This document shows positions 1 through 9,748 of a stretch of 10,507 bases of DNA, piece after piece. The notes under the pieces are model-generated. The model ran no database searches, had not been told where the DNA came from, and was given only the letters and a program-made list of their open reading frames with translations. The position numbers and the translations under genes are program-made. The stretch's first letter is position 1. Each line of letters opens with the position of its first letter. Origin of the DNA: Saccoglossus kowalevskii (taxonomy: Eukaryota > Hemichordata > Enteropneusta > Harrimaniidae); NCBI RefSeq assembly GCF_000003605.2, contig NW_003116891.1, positions 1-10,507 of the forward strand. The letters are read 5' to 3'.

Positions 1-546
1 GGCATTGTATCCATGCCAAAATGAACTTCCATAATATGACGCGGTATACTTGCCATAATCAATGTCCATAATATGGCGCGGTATCCGTGCCAAAATTAAC
101 GTCCATACTATGGCGCGGTATCCATGCCAAAATTAACGTCTATAATACATTGCAGTATCTGTGATAAAATTAACGTCCATAATATGGCGCGGTATCTATG
201 CCAAAATTAATGTCCATAATATGGAGCGGTATCCATTCCAAAATTAACGTCCATAATATGGCGCAGTATCCATGCCAAAATTAACGTCCATAATATGGCA
301 CGGTATCTATGCCAAAATTAACGTCCATAATATAGCGCGGTATCCATGCCAAAATTAACGTCCATAATATGGCGCAGTATCCATGCCAAAATTAATGTCC
401 ATAATATGGCACAGTATCCATGCCAAAATTAACGTCCATAATATGGCACGGTATCTATGCCAAAATTAACGTCCATAATATGGCATCCTATCCATGCCAA
501 AATTAACGTTCATAATATGGCGCAGTATCAATGCCAAAATGAACTT
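1..546 (+). repeat. Left-truncated higher-order repeat copy
   Basis: This segment precedes the first GCGCGA-TATACTT marker monomer at 547. It begins inside a GGCATTGTAT variant monomer that recurs at 3360 and 4131, and carries a second marker (GCGGTATACTT, TATACT at 45). The whole stretch aligns base for base with 4131-4676, offset 4130, with five substitutions, all between positions 39 and 123. It is therefore the right-hand part of a unit whose left part lies outside the window. Confidence 0.85.
140..176 (+). repeat. Highly divergent monomer variant, copy 1
   Basis: This is the most diverged 37-bp monomer type seen. It begins CTATAATACATTGCAG and ends with TGTGATAAAATTAACGT, so the dyad, the GCGCGG core and the CATGCC block are all altered while the length stays 37. 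Two further copies lie at 3495-3531 and 4270-4306, each in the same monomer order, so it is a useful tag for one HOR subtype. Confidence 0.88.
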
Positions 547-1874
547 CCATAATATGGCGCGATATACTTGCCTCAATCAATGTCCATAATATGGCGCGGT
601 GTCCATGCCAAAATTAACGTCCATAATATGGCACGGTATCTGTGTCATAATTAACGTCCATAATATGGCGCATTATCCATGCCAAAATTAATGTCCATAA
701 TATGGCACAGTATGCATGTCAAAATTAACGTCCATAATATGGCACGGTATCTATGCCAAAATTAACGTACATAATATGGCGCGGTATTCATGTCAAAATT
801 AACGTCCATAATATGGCGCGATATCCATTCCAAAATTAACGTCCATAATATGGCGCGTTATCCATGTCAAAATTAACGTCCATTATATGGCGCGGTATTT
901 ATGCCAAAATTAACGTCCATAATTTGGGGTGGTATCCATGCCAAAATCAAAGTCCATAATATGGCGCGGTGTCCATGCCAAAATTAACGTCCACAATATG
1001 ACGTGGTATCCATGCCAAAATTAATGTCCATAATATGGCACGGTATCTATGCCAAAATTAACGTCCATAATATGGCGCGGTATCTATGCCAAATTAACGT
1101 CCATAATATGGCACAGTATCTATGCCAAAATTAACGTCCATAATATGGCATCGTAGCCATGCCAAAATTAACGTTCATAATATGGCGCGGTATCCATATC
1201 AAAATTAACGTCCATTATATGGCGCGGTATCTATGCCAAAATTAACATCCATAATATGGGGTGGTATCCATGCCAAAATCGAAGTCCATAATATGGCGCG
1301 TTGTCCATGCCAAAATTAACGTCCATAATATGGCGCTGTATCCATGCCAAAATTAACGTCCATAATATGGCGCGGTATCCGTGCCAAAATTAACGTCCAT
1401 AATATGGCGTGGTATCCATGCCAAAATTAACTTCCATAATATGGCGCAGTATCCATGCCAAAATTAACGTCCATAATATGGCGCAATATCTATGCCAAAT
1501 TAACGTCCATAATATGGCGTGGTATCTATGCCAAATTAACGTCCATAATATGGCGCGGTATCTATGCCAAATTAACGTCCATAATTTGGCGCGGTATCCA
1601 TGCCAAAATTAACATCCATAATATGGCGTGGTATCCATGTCAAAATTAACGTCCATAATATGGCGTGGTATCCATGCCAAAATTAACGTCCATAATATGG
1701 CGCAGTATCCATGCCAAAATTAACGTCCATAATATGGCGCAGTATCCATGCCAAAATTAACGTCCATAATATGGCACGGTATCTATGCCAAAATTAACGT
1801 CCATAATATGGCATCGTATCCATGCCAAAATTAACGTTCATAATATGGCGCAGTATCAATGCCAAAATGAACTT
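547..1874 (+). repeat. Higher-order repeat copy HOR1 (1328 bp)
   Basis: The start is set at the monomer with GCGCGATATACTT, next seen at 1875. Diagnostic monomers in order are AACGTACAT (765), TTTGGGG (923), TATGGGG (1255), the GCGCGTTGTCC monomer, a run of three 36-bp monomers (1471-1578) and GGCATCGTATCC. The length is 36 monomers minus 4 bp, explained by one isolated 36-bp monomer (near 1090) plus the run of three. The same order recurs in the later copies, with whole-monomer gains and losses. The boundary is a convention; any marker would serve. Confidence 0.88.
1471..1578 (+). repeat. Run of three 36-bp monomers in HOR1
   Basis: Monomers start at 1471, 1507, 1543 and 1579, exactly 36 bp apart, because GCCAAAATTAAC is shortened to GCCAAATTAAC. 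Since 36 is a multiple of 3, the reading frame is preserved here, giving apparent ORFs at 1409-1612 and 1455-1649 with a 12-residue repeat. The homologous runs are 2873-2980, 7334-7441 and, frame-broken by an extra T, 5601-5709. I treat the ORFs as accidental. Confidence 0.92.
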
Positions 1875-3100
1875 CCATAATATGGCGCGGTATACTTGCC
1901 ACAATCAATGTCCATAATATGGCGCGGTGTCCATGCCAAAATTAACGTCCATAATATGGCGCGGTATCTATGTCAAAATTAACGTCCTTAATATGGCGCG
2001 GTATCCATGCCAAAATTAATGTCCATAATATGGCACAGTATCCATGTCAAAATTAACGTCCATAATATGGCACGGTATCTATGCCAAAATTAACGTACAT
2101 AATATGGCGCGGTATTCATGTCAAAATTAACGTCCATAATATGGCGCGATATCCATTCCAAAATTAACGTCCATAATATGGCGCGTTATCCATGTCAAAA
2201 TTAACGTCCATTATATGGCGCGGTATTTATGCCAAAATTAACGTCCATAATTTGGGGTGGTATCCATTCCAAAATCAAAGTCCATAATATGGCGCGGTGT
2301 CCATGCCAAAATTAACGTCCATAACATGACGTGGTATCCATGCCAAAATTAATGTCCATAATATGGCACGGTATCTATGCCAAAATTAACGTCCATAATA
2401 TGGCGCGGTATCTATGCCAAATTAACGTCCATAATATGGCACAGTATCTATGCCAAAATTAACGTCCATAATATGGCATCGTATCCATGCCAAAATTAAC
2501 GTTCATAATATGGCGCAGTATCCATGTCAAAATTAACGTCCATTATATGGCGCGGTATCTATGCCAAAATTAACATCCATAATATGGGGTGGTATCCATG
2601 CCAAAATCAAAGTCCATAATATGGCGCGTTGTCCATGCCAAAATTAACGTCTATAATATGGCGCGGTATCCATGCCAAAATTAACGTCCATAATATGGCG
2701 CAGTATCCATGCCAAAATTAACGCCCATAATATGGCGCAGTATCCATGCCAAAATTAACCTCCATAATATGGCGCGGTATCCGTGCCAAAATTAACGTCC
2801 ATAATATGGCGTGGTATCCATGCCAAAATTAACTTCCATAATATGGCACAGTATCCATGCCAAAATTAACGTCCATAATATGGTGCGGTATCTATGCCAA
2901 ATTAACGTCCATAATATGGCGCGGTATCTATGCCAAATTAACGTCCATAATATGGCGCGGTATCTATGCCAAATTAACGTCCATAATTTGGCGCGGTATC
3001 CATGCCAAAATTAACATCCATAATATGGCGTGGTATCCATGTCAAAATTAACGTCCATAATATGGCGTGGTATCCATGCCAAAATTAACGTCCATAATAT
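1875..3100 (+). repeat. Higher-order repeat copy HOR2 (complete only to about 3100)
   Basis: This copy aligns with HOR1 at offset 1328 through the markers AACGTACAT (2093), TTTGGGG (2251) and TATGGGG (2583). It then aligns at offset 1402, because two additional monomers (74 bp) lie between the TATGGGG marker and the 36-bp run (2873-2980). The match to HOR1 is lost at about 3100, where HOR1 continues with GCGCAG monomers and this copy continues with GCACGG monomers. Its expected tail is replaced by the irregular block that follows. Confidence 0.82.
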
Positions 3101-3424
3101 GGCACGGTATCCATACCAAAATTAACGTCCATAATATGGCACAGTATCTATGCCAAAATTAACGTCCATAATATGGCACGGTATCCATGCCAAATTAACA
3201 TCCATAATATGGCACGGTATCTATGCCAAAATTAACGTCCATAATATGGCGTGGTATCCATGCCAAAATCAACGTCCATAATATGGCACGATATCTTTGC
3301 CAAAATTAACGTCCATAATATGGCACGGGTATCTATGCCTAAATTAACGTCCATAATATGGCATTGTATCCATGCCAAAATGAACTTCCATAATATGGCG
3401 CGGTATACTTGCCAAAATCAATGT

Positions 3425-3566
3425 CCATAATATGGCGCGTATCCGTGCCAAATTAACGTCCATATATGGCGCGGTTATCCGTGCAAAATTACGTCTACAA
3501 TACATTGCAGTATCTTGTGATAAAATTACGTCCATATATGGCACGGTATCTATCCAAAATTAACGT
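3425..3566 (+). repeat. Indel-riddled four-monomer patch
   Basis: Four consecutive monomers (starts 3425, 3460, 3495, 3532; next at 3567) measure 35, 35, 37 and 35 bp. Compared with the cognate monomers starting at 4196 they carry eight single-base deletions and two single-base insertions, for example TATCTTGTGATA for TATCTGTGATA and CCATATATGG for CCATAATATGG (twice). Nowhere else in the window are indels so dense. One more extra G lies just upstream (GCACGGGTAT near 3328). An apparent minus-strand ORF at 3344-3544 exists only because of these shifts. Poor consensus quality is the simplest reading; a real local decay zone is the alternative. Confidence 0.85.
3495..3531 (+). repeat. Highly divergent monomer variant, copy 2
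   Basis: This is the CTACAATACATTGCAG form of the divergent monomer also seen at 140-176 and 4270-4306. It has one extra T and one missing A relative to those copies, which cancel to leave 37 bp. It lies within the indel patch. Confidence 0.82.
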
Positions 3567-4130
3567 CCATAATATGGCGCGGTATCCATGCCAAAATTAA
3601 TGTCCATAATATGGCATGGTATCTATGCCAAAATGAACGTCCATAATATGGCATCGTATCCATGCCAAAATTAACGTTCATAATATGGCGCGGTATCCAT
3701 GTCAAAATTAATGTCCATTATATGGCGCGGTATCTATGCCAAAATTAACGTCCATAATATGAGGTGTTATCCATGCCAAAATCAAAGTCCATAATATGGC
3801 GCGTTGTCCATGCCAAAATTAACGTCCATAATATGGCGCGGTATCCATGCCAAAATTAACGTCCATAATATGGCGCAGTATCCATGCCAAAATTAACGCC
3901 CATAATATGGCGCAGTATCCATGCCAAAATTAACGTCCATAATATGGCGCAGTATCCATGCCAAAATTAATGTCCATAATATGGCACGGTATCTATGCCA
4001 AAATTAACGTCCATAATATGGCGCGGTATCCATGCCAAAATCAACGTTCATAATATGGCACGATATCTATGCCAAAATTAACGTCCATAATATGGCGCGG
4101 TATCTATGCCTAAATTAACGTCCATAATAT

Positions 4131-4764
4131 GGCATTGTATCCATGCCAAAATGAACTTCCATAATATGGCGCGGTATACTTGCCAAAATCAATCTCCATA
4201 ATATGGCGCGGTATCCGTGCCAAAATTAACGTCCATAATATGGCGCGGTATCCGTGCCAAAATTAACGTCTATAATACATTGCAGTATCTGTGATAAAAT
4301 TAACGTCCATAATATGGCGCGGTATCTATGCCAAAATTAATGTCCATAATATGGAGCGGTATCCATTCCAAAATTAACGTCCATAATATGGCGCAGTATC
4401 CATGCCAAAATTAACGTCCATAATATGGCACGGTATCTATGCCAAAATTAACGTCCATAATATAGCGCGGTATCCATGCCAAAATTAACGTCCATAATAT
4501 GGCGCAGTATCCATGCCAAAATTAATGTCCATAATATGGCACAGTATCCATGCCAAAATTAACGTCCATAATATGGCACGGTATCTATGCCAAAATTAAC
4601 GTCCATAATATGGCATCCTATCCATGCCAAAATTAACGTTCATAATATGGCGCAGTATCAATGCCAAAATGAACTTCCATAATATGGCGCGATATACTTG
4701 CCACAATCAATGTCCATAATATGGCGCGGTGTCCATGCCAAAATTAACGTCCATAATATGGCAC
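4131..4764 (+). repeat. Near-identical second copy of window positions 1-634
   Basis: Positions 1-634 and 4131-4764 align without gaps at offset 4130. I count six substitutions: at 39, 54, 64, 108, 123 and 573 of the first copy. The 449 bases from 124 to 572 are identical. Past 634 the two copies differ by a two-monomer (74 bp) loss in this copy and the offset becomes 4056. Identity this high over more than 17 monomers implies recent duplication or gene conversion. The segment overlaps the start of HOR3. Confidence 0.9.
4270..4306 (+). repeat. Highly divergent monomer variant, copy 3
   Basis: Identical to the monomer at 140-176, with CTATAATACATTGCAG at its start and a TGTGATAAAATT segment. 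Its flanking monomers match too, placing both in the duplicated segment at offset 4130. Confidence 0.9.
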
Positions 4765-6151
4765 AGTATCCATGTCAAAATTAACGTCCATAATATGGCA
4801 CGGTATCTATGCCAAAATTAACGTACATAATATGGCGCGGTATTCATGTCAAAATTAACGTCCATAATATGGCGCGATATCCATTCCAAAATTAACGTCC
4901 ATAATATGGCGCGTTATCCATGTCAAAATTAACGTCCATTATATGGCGCGGTATTTATGCCAAAATTAACGTCCATAATTTGGGGTGGTATCCATGCCAA
5001 AATCAAAGTCCATAATATGGCGCGGTGTCCATGCCAAAATTAACGTCCACAATATGACGTGGTATCCATGCCAAAATTAATGTCCATAATATGGCACGGT
5101 ATCTATGCCAAAATTAACGTCCATAATATGGCGCGGTATCTATGCCAAATTAACGTCCATAATATGGCACAGTATCTATGCCAAAATTAACGTCCATAAT
5201 ATGGCATCGTATCCATGCCAAAATTAACGTTCATAATATGGCACGGTATCCATGTCAAAATTAACGTCCATTATATGGCGCGGTATCTATGCCAAAATTA
5301 ACATCCATAATATGGGGTGGTATCCATGCCAAAATCAAAGTCCATAATATGGCGCGTTGTCCATGCCAAAATTAACGTCCATAATATGGCGCCGTATCCA
5401 TGCCAAAATTAACGTCCATAATATGGCGCAGTATCCATGCCAAAATTAACGCCCATAATATGGCGCAGTATCCATGCCAAAATTAACCTCCATAATATGG
5501 CGCGGTATCCGTGCCAAAATTAACGTCCATAATATGGCGTGGTATCCATGCCAAAATTAACTTCCATAATATGGCGCAGTATCCATGCCAAAATTAACGT
5601 CCATAATATGGCGCGATATCTATGCCAAATTAACGTCCATAATATGGCGTGGTATCTATGCCAAATTAACGTCCATTAATATGGCGCAGTATCTATGCCA
5701 AATTAACGTCCATAATTTGGCGCGGTATCCATGCCAAAATTAACATCCATAATATGGCGTGGTATCCATGTCAAAATTAACGTCCATAATATGGCGTGGT
5801 ATCCATGCCAAAATTAACTTCCATAATATGCACAGTATCCGTGCCAAAATTAACGTCCATAATATGGTGCGGTATCCATGCCAAAATTAACGTCTATAAA
5901 ATGGCGCGGTATCCGTGCCAAAATTAACGTCCATAATATGTCGCGGTATCCATGTCAAAATTAACGTCCATAATATGGCACAGTATCTATGCTAAATTAA
6001 CGTCCATATTATGGCACAGTATCCATGCCAAAATTAACGTCCATAATATGGCACGGCATCTATGCCAAAATTAACGTCCATAATATGGCGCAGTATCCAT
6101 GCCAAAATTAACGTTCATAATATGGCGCAGTATCAATGCCAAAATGAACTT
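4677..6151 (+). repeat. Higher-order repeat copy HOR3 (1475 bp)
   Basis: Bounded by GCGCGATATACTT monomers at 4677 and 6152. Markers are AACGTACAT (4821), TTTGGGG (4979), TATGGGG (5311), AACCTCC, a 36-bp monomer run (5601-5709), ATATGTCGCGG and CCATATTATGG. It lacks the nine-monomer duplication present in HOR4-6. After the start marker it is two monomers shorter than HOR1 and two longer than HOR4. Small unique lesions include an added T near 5676 (CCATTAATATGG) and a lost G near 5830 (ATATGCACAG). Confidence 0.88.
5601..5709 (+). repeat. 36-bp monomer run with a frame-breaking T
   Basis: Monomer starts at 5601, 5637, 5673 and 5710 give 36, 36 and 37 bp. The third is a 36-bp variant with one inserted T (CCATTAATATGG). 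In the homologous runs at 1471, 2873 and 7334 the frame is open; here the T shifts it. No sign of selection to keep the frame is visible, supporting a non-coding reading of all four. Confidence 0.85.
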
Positions 6152-6610
6152 CCATAATATGGCGCGATATACTTGCCACAATCAATGTCCATAATATGGC
6201 GCGGTGTCCATGCCAAAATTAACGTCCATAATATGGCACAGTATCTGTGTCAAAATTAACGTCCATAATATGGCGCGATATCCATTCCAAAATTAACGTC
6301 CATAATATGGCGCGTTATCCATGTCAAAATTAACGTCCATTATATGGCGCGGTATTTATGCCAAAATTAACGTCCATAATTTGGGGTGGTATCCATGCCA
6401 AAATCAAAGTCCATAATATGGCGCGGTGTCCATGCCAAAATTAACGTCCACAATATGACGTGGTATCCATGCCAAAATTAATGTCCATAATATGGCATGG
6501 TATCTATGCCAAAATTAACGTCCATAATATGGCGCGGTATCTATGCCAAATTAACGTCCATAATATGGCACAGTATCTATGCCAAAATTAACGTCCATAA
6601 TATGGCATCG

Positions 6611-7242
6611 TATCCATGCCAAAATTAACGTTCATAATATGGCGCGGTATCCATGTCAAAATTAACGTCCATTATATGGCGCGGTATCTATGCCAAAATT
6701 AACATCCATAATATGGGGTGGTATCCATGCCAAAATCAAAGTCCATAATATGGCGCGTTGTCCATGCCAAAATTAACGTCCATAATATGGCGCGGTATCC
6801 ATGCCAAAATTAACGTCCATAATATGGCGCAGTATCCATGCCAAAATTAACGCCCATAATATGGCGCAGTATCCATGCCAAAATTAACCTCCATAATATG
6901 GCGCGGTATCTATGCCAAATTACCGTCCATAATTTGGCGCGGTATCCATGCCAAAATTAACGTTCATAATATGGCGCGGTATCCATGTCAAAATTAACGT
7001 CCATTATATGGCGCGGTATCTATGCCAAAATTAACATCCATAATATGGGGTGGTATCCATGCCAAAATCAAAGTCCATAATATGGCGCGTTGTCCATGCC
7101 AAAATTAACGTCCATAATATGGCGCGGTATCCATGCCAAAATTAACGTCCATAATATGGCGCAGTATCCATGCCAAAATTAACGCCCATAATATGGCGCA
7201 ATATCCATGCCAAAATTAACCTCCATAATATGGCGCGGTATC
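6611..7242 (+). repeat. Nine-monomer tandem duplication in HOR4
   Basis: The AACGTTCATAATATGG segment at 6626-6641 repeats 332 bp later (TTCATAAT at 6631 and 6963), and the TATGGGG marker repeats at 6712 and 7044. Homology runs from about 6611-6909 to 6943-7241. The bridging bases (about 6910-6942) carry TATCTATGCCAAATT followed by CATAATTTGGCGCGG, which matches the end of the 36-bp run near 7428-7459. This places the crossover between that region and the GCATCGTATCC monomer near 6606. The unit is 9 x 37 minus 1, the 1 being a 36-bp monomer. Confidence 0.85.
7112..7148 (+). repeat. Reference copy of the consensus 37-bp monomer
   Basis: This monomer carries what looks by eye like the most common base at each position, so it serves as the reference. 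It contains an odd-centred perfect dyad (CCATA, one A, TATGG), the overlapping CpG pair in GCGCGG, a CATG in TATCCATGCC, an A/T tract AAAATTAA and a third CpG in AACGT. Common variants change GCGCGG to GCACGG, GCGCAG, GCGTGG or GCACAG, TATCCATGCC to TATCTATGCC or TATCCATGTC, and AACGT to AATGT or AACAT. The choice of first base is arbitrary in a tandem array. Confidence 0.93.
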
Positions 7243-8344
7243 CGTGCCAAAATTAACGTCCATAATATGGCGTGGTATCCATGCCAAAATTAACTTCCAT
7301 AATATGGCGCAGTATCCATGCCAAAATTAACGTCCATAATATGGTGCGGTATCTATGCCAAATTAACGTCCATAATATGGCGCGGTATCTATGCCAAATT
7401 AACGTCCATAATATGGCGCGATATCTATGCCAAATTAACGTCCATAATTTGGCGCGGTATCCATGCCACAATTAACATCCATAATATGGCGTGCTATCCA
7501 TGTCAAAATTAACGTCCATAATATGGCGTGGTATCCATGCCAAAATTAACTTCCATAATATGGCACAGTATCCGTGCCAAAATTAACGTCCATAATATGG
7601 CGCGGTATCCATGCCAAAATTAACGTCTATAAAATGGCGCGGTATCCGTGCCAAAATTAACGTCCATAATATGTCGCGGTATCCATGTCAAAATTAACGT
7701 CCATAATATGGCACAGTGTCTATGCCTAAATTAACGTCCATATTATGGCACAGTATCCATGCCAAAATTAACGTCCATAATATGGCACGGCATCTATGCC
7801 AAAATTAACGTCCATAATATGGCGCAGTATCCATGCCAAAATTAACGTTCATAATATGGCGCAGTATCAATGCCAAAATGAACTTCCATAATATGGCGCG
7901 ATATACTTGCCACAATCAATGTCCATAATATGGCGCGGTGTCCATGCCAAAATTAACGTCCATAATATGGCACGGTATCTGTGTCAAAATTAACGTCCAT
8001 AATATGGCGCGATATCCATTCCAAAATTAACGTCCATAATATGGCGCGTTATCCATGTCAAAATTAACGTCCATTATATGGCGCGGTATTTATGCCAAAA
8101 TTAACGTCCATAATTTGGGGTGGTATCCATGCCAAAATCAAAGTCCATAATATGGCGCGGTGTCCATGCCAAAATTAACGTCCACAATATGACGTGGTAT
8201 CCATGCCAAAATTAATGTCCATAATATGGCACGGTATCTATGCCAAAATTAACGTCCATAATATGGCGCGGTATCTATGCCAAATTAACGTCCATAATAT
8301 GGCACAGTATCTATGCCAAAATTAACGTCCATAATATGGCATCG

Positions 8345-8976
8345 TATCCATGCCAAAATTAACGTTCATAATATGGCGCGGTATCCATGTCAAAATTAAC
8401 GTCCATTATATGGCGCGGTATCTATGCCAAAATTAACATCCATAATATGGGGTGGTATCCATGCCAAAATCAAAGTCCATAATATGGCGCGTTGTCCATG
8501 CCAAAATTAACGTCCATAATATGGCGCGGTATCCATGCCAAAATTAACGTCCATAATATGGCGCAGTATCCATGACAAAATTAACGCCCATAATATGGCG
8601 CAGTATCCATGCCAAAATTAACCTCCATAATATGGCGCGGTATCTATGCCAAATTAACGTCCATAATTTGGCGCGGTATCCATGCCAAAATTAACGTTCA
8701 TAATATGGCGCGGTATCCATGTCAAAATTAACGTCCATTATATGGCGCGGTATCTATGCCAAAATTAACATCCATAATATGGGGTGGTATCCATGCCAAA
8801 ATCAAAGTCCATAATATGGCACGTTGTCCATGCCAAAATTAACGTCCATAATATGGCGCGGTATCCATGCCAAAATTAACGTCCATAATATGGCGCAGTA
8901 TCCATGCCAAAATTAACGCCCATAATATGGCGCAGTATCCATGCCAAAATTAACGTCCATAATATGGCGCGGTATC
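8345..8976 (+). repeat. Nine-monomer tandem duplication in HOR5
   Basis: This is the same duplication as at 6611-7242, shifted by 1734 bp. TATGGGG markers lie at 8446 and 8778, again 332 bp apart, with the same bridge of a 36-bp monomer followed by CATAATTTGGCGCGG. The shared junction shows the duplication happened once, before the larger unit was copied. Confidence 0.85.
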
Positions 8977-9048
8977 CGTGCCAAAATTAACGTCCATAAT
9001 ATGGCGTGGTATCCATGCCCAAATTTACTTCCATAATATGGCGCAGTA

Positions 9049-9090
9049 TCCATGCCAAAATTAACGTCCATAATATGTCGCGGTATCCAT
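9049..9090 (+). repeat. Junction of a nine-monomer (330 bp) deletion in HOR5
   Basis: The left side, CAGTATCCATGCC after a TTACTTCC monomer, matches HOR4 near 7309-7321. The right side, ATATGTCGCGGTATCCATGTC, matches HOR4 near 7670-7689. The AAAATTAACGTCCATAATATG stretch between them is present at both parent sites, so recombination in register within it explains the loss. The missing stretch contains the three 36-bp monomers, which is why the loss is 330 (9 x 37 minus 3) and not 333. Confidence 0.8.
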
Positions 9091-9748
9091 GTCAAAATTA
9101 ACGTCCATAATATGGCACAGTGTCTATGCCTAAATTAACGTCCATATTATGGCACAGTATCATGCCAAAATTAACGTCCATAATATGGCACGGCATCTAT
9201 GCCAAAATTTAACGTCCATAATATGACGCAGTATCCATGCCAAAATTAACGTTCATAATATGGCGCAGTATCAATGCCAAAATGAACTTCCATAATATGG
9301 CGCGATATACTTGCCACAATCAATGTCCATAATATGGCACGGTGTCCATGCCAAAATTAACGTCCATAATATGGCACGGTATCTGTGTCAAAATTAACGT
9401 CCATAATATGGCGCGATATCCATTCCAAAATTAACGTCCATAATATGGCGCGTTATCCATGTCAAAATTAACGTCCATTATATGGCGCGTTATTTATGCC
9501 AAAATTAACGTCCATAATTTGGGGTGGTATCCATGCCAAAATCAAAGTCCATAATATGGCGCGGTGTCCATGCCAAAATTAACGTCCACAATATGACGTG
9601 GTATCCATGCCAAAATTAATGTCCATAATATGGCACGGTATCTATGCCAAAATTAACGTCCATAATATGGCGCGGTATCTATGCCAAATTAACGTCCATA
9701 ATATGGCACAGTATCTATGCCAAAATTAACGTCCATAATATGGCATCG

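Larger units (their letters stand above)
3101..4158 (+). repeat. Irregular block interrupting the HOR2/HOR3 register
   Basis: Between TTTGGGG markers 2251 and 4979 the spacing is 2728 bp, about twice the usual unit, and no third TTTGGGG monomer lies between them. The block has its own internal repeat: the GGCATTGTAT monomer at 3360 recurs at 4131, 771 bp later, which is 21 monomers minus 6 bp. The missing 6 bp are fully accounted for by the indel patch at 3425-3566. A degraded TATGGGG marker (TATGAGG, 3758) followed by the AAATCAAAGTCC and GCGCGTTGTCC monomers shows part of a normal HOR is embedded. I infer a recombinant of two HOR subtypes. Confidence 0.72.
6152..7885 (+). repeat. Higher-order repeat copy HOR4 (1734 bp, longest unit)
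   Basis: Bounded by GCGCGATATACTT monomers at 6152 and 7886. It has the HOR3 order (TTTGGGG at 6380, TATGGGG at 6712) but carries a second TATGGGG marker 332 bp later, at 7044, because nine monomers are tandemly duplicated. The TATGGGG-to-TATGGGG length of HOR3 (1401) plus 332 plus a 1-bp difference near 7726 (GCCTAAATT versus GCTAAATT) gives the observed 1734. The AACGTACAT monomer is absent, since the region between GCGCGGTGTCC and GCGCGATATCCATTCC has lost four monomers relative to HOR1. Confidence 0.88.
7886..9289 (+). repeat. Higher-order repeat copy HOR5 (1404 bp)
   Basis: Bounded by GCGCGATATACTT monomers at 7886 and 9290. It matches HOR4 at offset 1734 through both TATGGGG markers (8446, 8778), then loses 330 bp so that HOR6 matches it at offset 1404. 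Small lesions cluster near the end: CAGTATCATGCC (lost C, near 9160) and AAAATTTAACG (added T, near 9209). Confidence 0.88.

Noticed and set aside
1409-1649. Overlapping plus-strand ORFs of 64 and 67 residues, with similar pairs at 2811-3051 and 7272-7512
   Set aside because: They are two frames of the same satellite, open only across three 36-bp monomers, with a 12-residue repetitive translation. The homologous run at 5601-5709 is frame-broken. No start context or domain is recognisable.
3344-3544. Minus-strand ORF of 66 residues
   Set aside because: It exists only because of the cluster of single-base indels at 3425-3566, a likely sequence-error patch, and its translation is satellite repeat.
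7253-7471. Minus-strand ORF of 72 residues with a 12-residue repeat
   Set aside because: Antisense reading of the 36-bp monomer run; same cause as the plus-strand ORFs.
8913-9095. Minus-strand ORF of 60 residues
   Set aside because: Lies across ordinary monomers and the deletion junction in HOR5; the translation is repeat sequence and is not conserved as an ORF in HOR4 or HOR6.
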